Positions 61,121-64,000 of a stretch of 64,000 bases of DNA are shown here, piece after piece (position 1 is the stretch's first letter; the number at the start of each line of letters is the position of its first letter). This DNA is from UBA10348 sp002469915 (lineage in GTDB: Bacteria > Bacteroidota > Rhodothermia > Rhodothermales > UBA10348). The stretch is from assembly GCA_029249345.1 (NCBI GenBank), contig JAQWHM010000011.1:1-64000 (forward strand), in the 5' to 3' direction. The position numbers and the translations under genes were made by a program. Below the pieces are notes generated by a model, which made no database searches, was not told the origin of the DNA, and was given only the letters and a program-made list of their open reading frames with translations.

Positions 61121-62479
61121 TCAAACAGAATCGGTCGGGTTCGACTTCCCGCCTACCCACCGGAGGATGGAGTAGCCCAAAAGTCCGGCTAAAATGGAGG
61201 CAAACAAAATGCCGCTTTTCGCACGAGCCAAAATTTCAGGGTCGGAAAAAGACAGGCCACCAATGAAAAGGGACATCGTAAATCCTACACCAGAAAGTAC
61301 AGCTACGCCGTAAAGATGGCCCCATGTGACTCCTCGCGGTAGAGAGGCCCAACCTGTCCGTAGTGCTGCCCAAGAAAAAAGGACCACGCCCAATTGCTTC
61401 CCGATAAAGAGTCCTACGATGATTCCTAATGCCACTGGGTGCACTAGGGCATCGAGTATAGACATACTTCGTAGATCCACACCGGAATTAGCCAACGCAA
61501 ATACAGGCATGATGAAGAAAGCTACCCATCCATGCAGTGAATGCTCCATTCGGATGAGCGGAGTTTCCGCGTCTTTAGAAAGAACTTCCAAGGTATGCAC
61601 CACATCATGGTTATTTGACTGCATTTCCTTTGTCTCTCCGTCCTTCTTATCTGTTTGTATAGAAGATAAAAAGGCTAATGCCTGCTCCTTGAAACTGGCT
61701 ACATTAATGCGCGGTCTGGCTGGAATGGTGAGAGCAAGTAAAATACCTGCAATCGTTGCATGCACCCCGGATTTTAGAAACGCTACCCAAAGCACAATTC
61801 CCAGCAAGACGTAGAATGATGTTTTTCGAATGCCGAGCGCGTTTCCAATTAGCGCCACTACCCATGTGCTCATACCCACGCCAAGTGCGATGAAGTTGAG
61901 CTTACTGGTGTAAAAAATGGCGATGACAAGAATGGCACCTAAGTCATCAATGATGGCCATAGCCGTCAGGAAAATCTTCAATGAGACGGGTGCACGAGTC
62001 CCTAGCAAGGCTAAAATACCCAGGGCAAACGCAATATCTGTTGCCATGGGAATTCCCCATCCCGAAATAAAAGGCGTTCCTCCCGTAACCAACACATACA
62101 AGGCCGCAGGTACGAACATCCCACCTATAGCTGCGAAAATGGGTAAAATCGCATCCTTAGGAGTTGATAACTCTCCAGTGAGCACTTCTCGTTTTAACTC
62201 AAGGCCTACCAAAAAGAAAAACAGAGCCATCAGCCCATCGTTTATCCACAGTAAAAGCGGCTTGGCAATGGTTAACGCCCCGAACCCAACTGTGACGGGA
62301 ATCTCTAAAAGCTGAAAGTAGGCTGAGGAAAGCGGTGAATTGGCGAGGATCATCGCCAATACGGCCATCCCAATAAGTAGGATACCAGAAGAGGCTTCCA
62401 GCTTCATGAACTCCTGAATAGGGCGCAGTAACCCATCCACGGGCCGCGCTTCTAAAGGTCTAAAAGAATCGTTTTTCAT
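61121..62479 (-). CDS. nhaA: Na+/H+ antiporter NhaA
   Basis: 452 residues from ATG 62479; an upstream start at 62530 is less likely. Twelve TM segments. The transport-site Asp pair is in AMAIIDDLGAILVIAIFY, the pH-region in FFFLVGLELKREVLTGEL, and ATDIAFALG. Unusual is a charged 45-residue insertion between helices about residue 255-300 (TDKKDGETKEMQ). It expels Na+ in exchange for H+. With the NhaC-type protein at 36342 the window carries two Na+ antiporters, fitting a marine setting. Confidence 0.95.
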   Translation of the reverse strand: MKNDSFRPLEARPVDGLLRPIQEFMKLEASSGILLIGMAVLAMILANSPLSSAYFQLLEIPVTVGFGALTIAKPLLLWINDGLMALFFFLVGLELKREVLTGELSTPKDAILPIFAAIGGMFVPAALYVLVTGGTPFISGWGIPMATDIAFALGILALLGTRAPVSLKIFLTAMAIIDDLGAILVIAIFYTSKLNFIALGVGMSTWVVALIGNALGIRKTSFYVLLGIVLWVAFLKSGVHATIAGILLALTIPARPRINVASFKEQALAFLSSIQTDKKDGETKEMQSNNHDVVHTLEVLSKDAETPLIRMEHSLHGWVAFFIMPVFALANSGVDLRSMSILDALVHPVALGIIVGLFIGKQLGVVLFSWAALRTGWASLPRGVTWGHLYGVAVLSGVGFTMSLFIGGLSFSDPEILARAKSGILFASILAGLLGYSILRWVGGKSNPTDSV

Positions 62480-62582
62480 AGAGTACCCTGACGATAGACA
62501 GTGACCTGTGAACGAGGATGGATCAACCAAATTCCATGAATTTCACTTCACAGAATGCCCGCTCGCTTCCGGAAATTGGGAT

Positions 62583-62620
62583 AAAAAGAAAGGCGCATGT
62601 CCGAGGGACATGCGCCTTTC
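62583..62620 (-). terminator. Intrinsic terminator of rpmE
   Basis: A perfect 15-bp inverted repeat (62588-62602 against 62606-62620) with a GAG/CTC triloop; on the minus strand followed by TTTTTAT (62583-62587 is AAAAA on the plus). It lies 49 bp after the rpmE stop and before nhaA. Confidence 0.88.
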
Positions 62621-62668
62621 CAAATTCAAAGCCAGATAAGTCGAAGGGGGAAAAACCCCACCGGTGAC

Positions 62669-62875
62669 TTACTTCTTGGCGTAGCGGCGGTTGAACTTCT
62701 CAACACGACCGGCTGTATCGACAAACTGGCGTTTTCCGGTGTAGAAAGGATGATTGGTGGAATCAACCTCTGACGCGTACTCTTCACCTTTCATAGTCGA
62801 ACGCGTCTGAAACTTCGTTCCGTCAGCTAAGGTGACCGTCATCATGTGGTATTCTGGATGGATATCCTTCTTCAT
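62669..62875 (-). CDS. rpmE: 50S ribosomal protein bL31, cysteine-free form
   Basis: 68 residues: MKKDIHPEYHMMTVTLADG, SEVDSTNHPFYTGKRQF, DTAGRVEKFNRRY. It is the short (type A length) bL31, but every zinc-binding cysteine of the C+ form is replaced, so this is the zinc-independent C- kind. A GAGG stands 9 bases before the ATG. Not the long type B protein that many Bacteroidota use. Confidence 0.95.
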   Translation of the reverse strand: MKKDIHPEYHMMTVTLADGTKFQTRSTMKGEEYASEVDSTNHPFYTGKRQFVDTAGRVEKFNRRYAKK

Positions 62876-62953
62876 ATCAAGCCTCGCGCGTGGCGGGGGA
62901 ATTTTTTCAATTAGTTACACGCAATACTCATGCGCGCTCTTCAGGGAGTCGGG

Positions 62954-62984
62954 AAATATACGACTATTTTTAGCCCATACCAAC
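62954..62984 (-). promoter_or_regulatory. Candidate promoter of rpmE
   Basis: Minus strand TTG (62982-62984), 20 bp, TATATTTC (62954-62961). One mismatch to TAnnTTTG. It sits about 80 bp before the ATG at 62875. Confidence 0.45.
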
Positions 62985-63061
62985 CCTACAGCCAGCTACC
63001 GGTTAGTTTACAGAGGATTCACAGTCCCTAAAATGGCCCTATAAAGCCCAAAAGGGCCTCT

Positions 63062-64000
63062 TTAGCTTACCTCCCAAGTATCTCCTTCCTCCAGGAGCTG
63101 CTTCAACGATCCTTTTCCAGAACGCTCGATGACCGCATTGATCTGCTCTCGAACCTGGACATCGTATGCCGGACGTTCCTCTCGATAAAAGATTCCGAAG
63201 GGCTGCGGTAGATCTTCTTTCCAGTACACTCGCGAAAGGATGCCAGCCAGTTCCCGACTCGTTTCGTCGTAAACCAAACAGTCATCTATTCCGAATTCTC
63301 CAGATTCCAAATCAACCGTCTCGAGGTGAAATCCTTCAAGCCTCAAGCCCTTCGTGCCGCCCGCATACACTAACGGTTTCCCGTGCTCAATGAAAATGGC
63401 CCTATCAGATTTAGTCGCCTTTTCGGTGTACTGAAAGAAAGCACCATCATTAAAAATATTGCAGTTCTGGTAGACCTCTACAAATCCCGTTCCCTGATAC
63501 GCATGAGATGCCTTGAGCATTTTCTTCATGTGTTTGGGGTCCCGGTCCATAGATCGCGCCACGAACGATGCATCGGCGCCCAAGACGAGGGCTATCGGGT
63601 TAAATGGATGATCCAGTGAACCAAATGGAGTTGATTTGGTGATCTTGCCCTTCTCTGAAGTAGGACTGTACTGCCCCTTCGTCAATCCGTATATCTGGTT
63701 ATTGAACATGATAACCTGCATGTTCACATTACGACGCATCAAGTGAATAATGTGATTGCCACCGATGGACAGGCTATCCCCATCGCCGGTAATCATCCAC
63801 ACATCCAGATCCGGACGCGCCGTTTTGAGGCCTGTCACAATCGTAGGTGCACGTCCGTGAATAGAGTGCATACCGTAGGTGTTCATGTAATAGGGAAAAC
63901 GACTCGAGCAGCCAATTCCCGATATAAACACCAGTTTTTCTCTGGGCACACCCAATTCGGGCATCAACCGCTGAACAGTCGCAAGAATGGCATAATCGCC
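63062..64000 (-). CDS. korB: 2-oxoacid:ferredoxin oxidoreductase beta subunit (5' end missing)
   Basis: The reading frame is open to the right edge (GDYAILATVQRLMPELG), so the start lies outside; 312 residues are seen. Cluster/TPP motifs visible: ISGIGCSSRFPYYMNTYG, TPP-Mg site ITGDGDSLSIGGNH and NVNMQVIMFNNQIYGLTKGQYSPTS. This is the beta chain of 2-oxoglutarate or related 2-oxoacid:ferredoxin oxidoreductase; it transfers electrons to ferredoxin. The alpha chain is expected upstream (right). A weak GC hairpin with no good T run follows the stop near 63040-63060. Confidence 0.92.
   Translation of the reverse strand, partial: GDYAILATVQRLMPELGVPREKLVFISGIGCSSRFPYYMNTYGMHSIHGRAPTIVTGLKTARPDLDVWMITGDGDSLSIGGNHIIHLMRRNVNMQVIMFNNQIYGLTKGQYSPTSEKGKITKSTPFGSLDHPFNPIALVLGADASFVARSMDRDPKHMKKMLKASHAYQGTGFVEVYQNCNIFNDGAFFQYTEKATKSDRAIFIEHGKPLVYAGGTKGLRLEGFHLETVDLESGEFGIDDCLVYDETSRELAGILSRVYWKEDLPQPFGIFYREERPAYDVQVREQINAVIERSGKGSLKQLLEEGDTWEVS

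Noticed and set aside
63030..63061. Terminator of korB (GGCCC ... GGGCC hairpin)
   Set aside because: The stem is short and alternative pairings compete, with a weak T run; not strong enough to list.

Overview
The window (64 kb) is ordinary dense bacterial chromosome, about 53 protein genes, no rRNA, no recognisable tRNA, no insertion sequence, no CRISPR. Several features point to the Bacteroidota/FCB side, most likely a marine Rhodothermota/Balneolota-like organism (inference): secreted proteins ending in a 'PNPFNP' type A type-IX-secretion sorting domain, a PorV/PorQ-family protein, a GWxTD protein, HPr kinase without visible PTS genes, a one-polypeptide 2-oxoglutarate decarboxylase (Kgd type), and promoters of the TTG-N20-22-TATATTTG type. 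The clearest rho-independent terminators have 10-15 bp stems and 3-4 nt loops.

Layout. 1-8000 (minus): an operon fmt, a degenerate galactokinase-like gene, MoxR ATPase, hprK, then an ABC ATPase/permease pair and the start of an AttH/CrtC-like lipocalin gene cut by the window edge. 8083-11365 (minus): GWxTD protein, ftsY, a CDP-alcohol phosphatidyltransferase. 11445-28212 (minus): an alpha-glucan utilisation locus, reading lacI, TonB receptor, 1.2-kDa-residue-scale surface protein, PorV-like protein, a two-repeat starch-binding-like T9SS protein, intrinsic terminator, T9SS GH13 amylase, SLC45-type MFS transporter, lipoprotein GH13 amylase. 28387-33136: a glycosyltransferase, a thioredoxin-fold protein, a nitrilase-fold protein, small unknowns, prmC. 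33347-35380 (plus): alpha-glucan phosphorylase, preceded by the same 14-bp operator found in front of lacI. 35388-43340: phhA, an NhaC-type antiporter, SpoIIE-type phosphatase, RidA, M23 peptidase, DUF2795 protein and a BamA/TamA-like barrel. 43389-55284 (plus): rlmD, an epimerase, kgd, rdgB, dtd, amidohydrolase, moaA, moaC, floA (with rpsU opposite). 55306-64000 (minus): CNNM/CorC protein, enoyl-CoA hydratase, a three-gene PspA-like cluster, deoA, nhaA, rpmE and the 3' part of korB.

How it works together. The most coherent system is the glucan locus: surface-anchored GH13 and a duplicated glycan-binding-like protein outside, a TonB receptor without any SusD for uptake, a lipoprotein amylase and an MFS permease further in, and a cytosolic phosphorylase placed elsewhere but apparently in the same LacI regulon through TGTAAGCG(C/T)TTACA. 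The phosphorylase also has a structured leader with an orphan plus-strand terminator, which suggests a second layer of control. The second item of interest is the PspA cluster, in which the C-terminal module of the PspA-like protein recurs as a separate small protein, next to a membrane coiled-coil protein, behind a promoter overlapped by a perfect inverted repeat.
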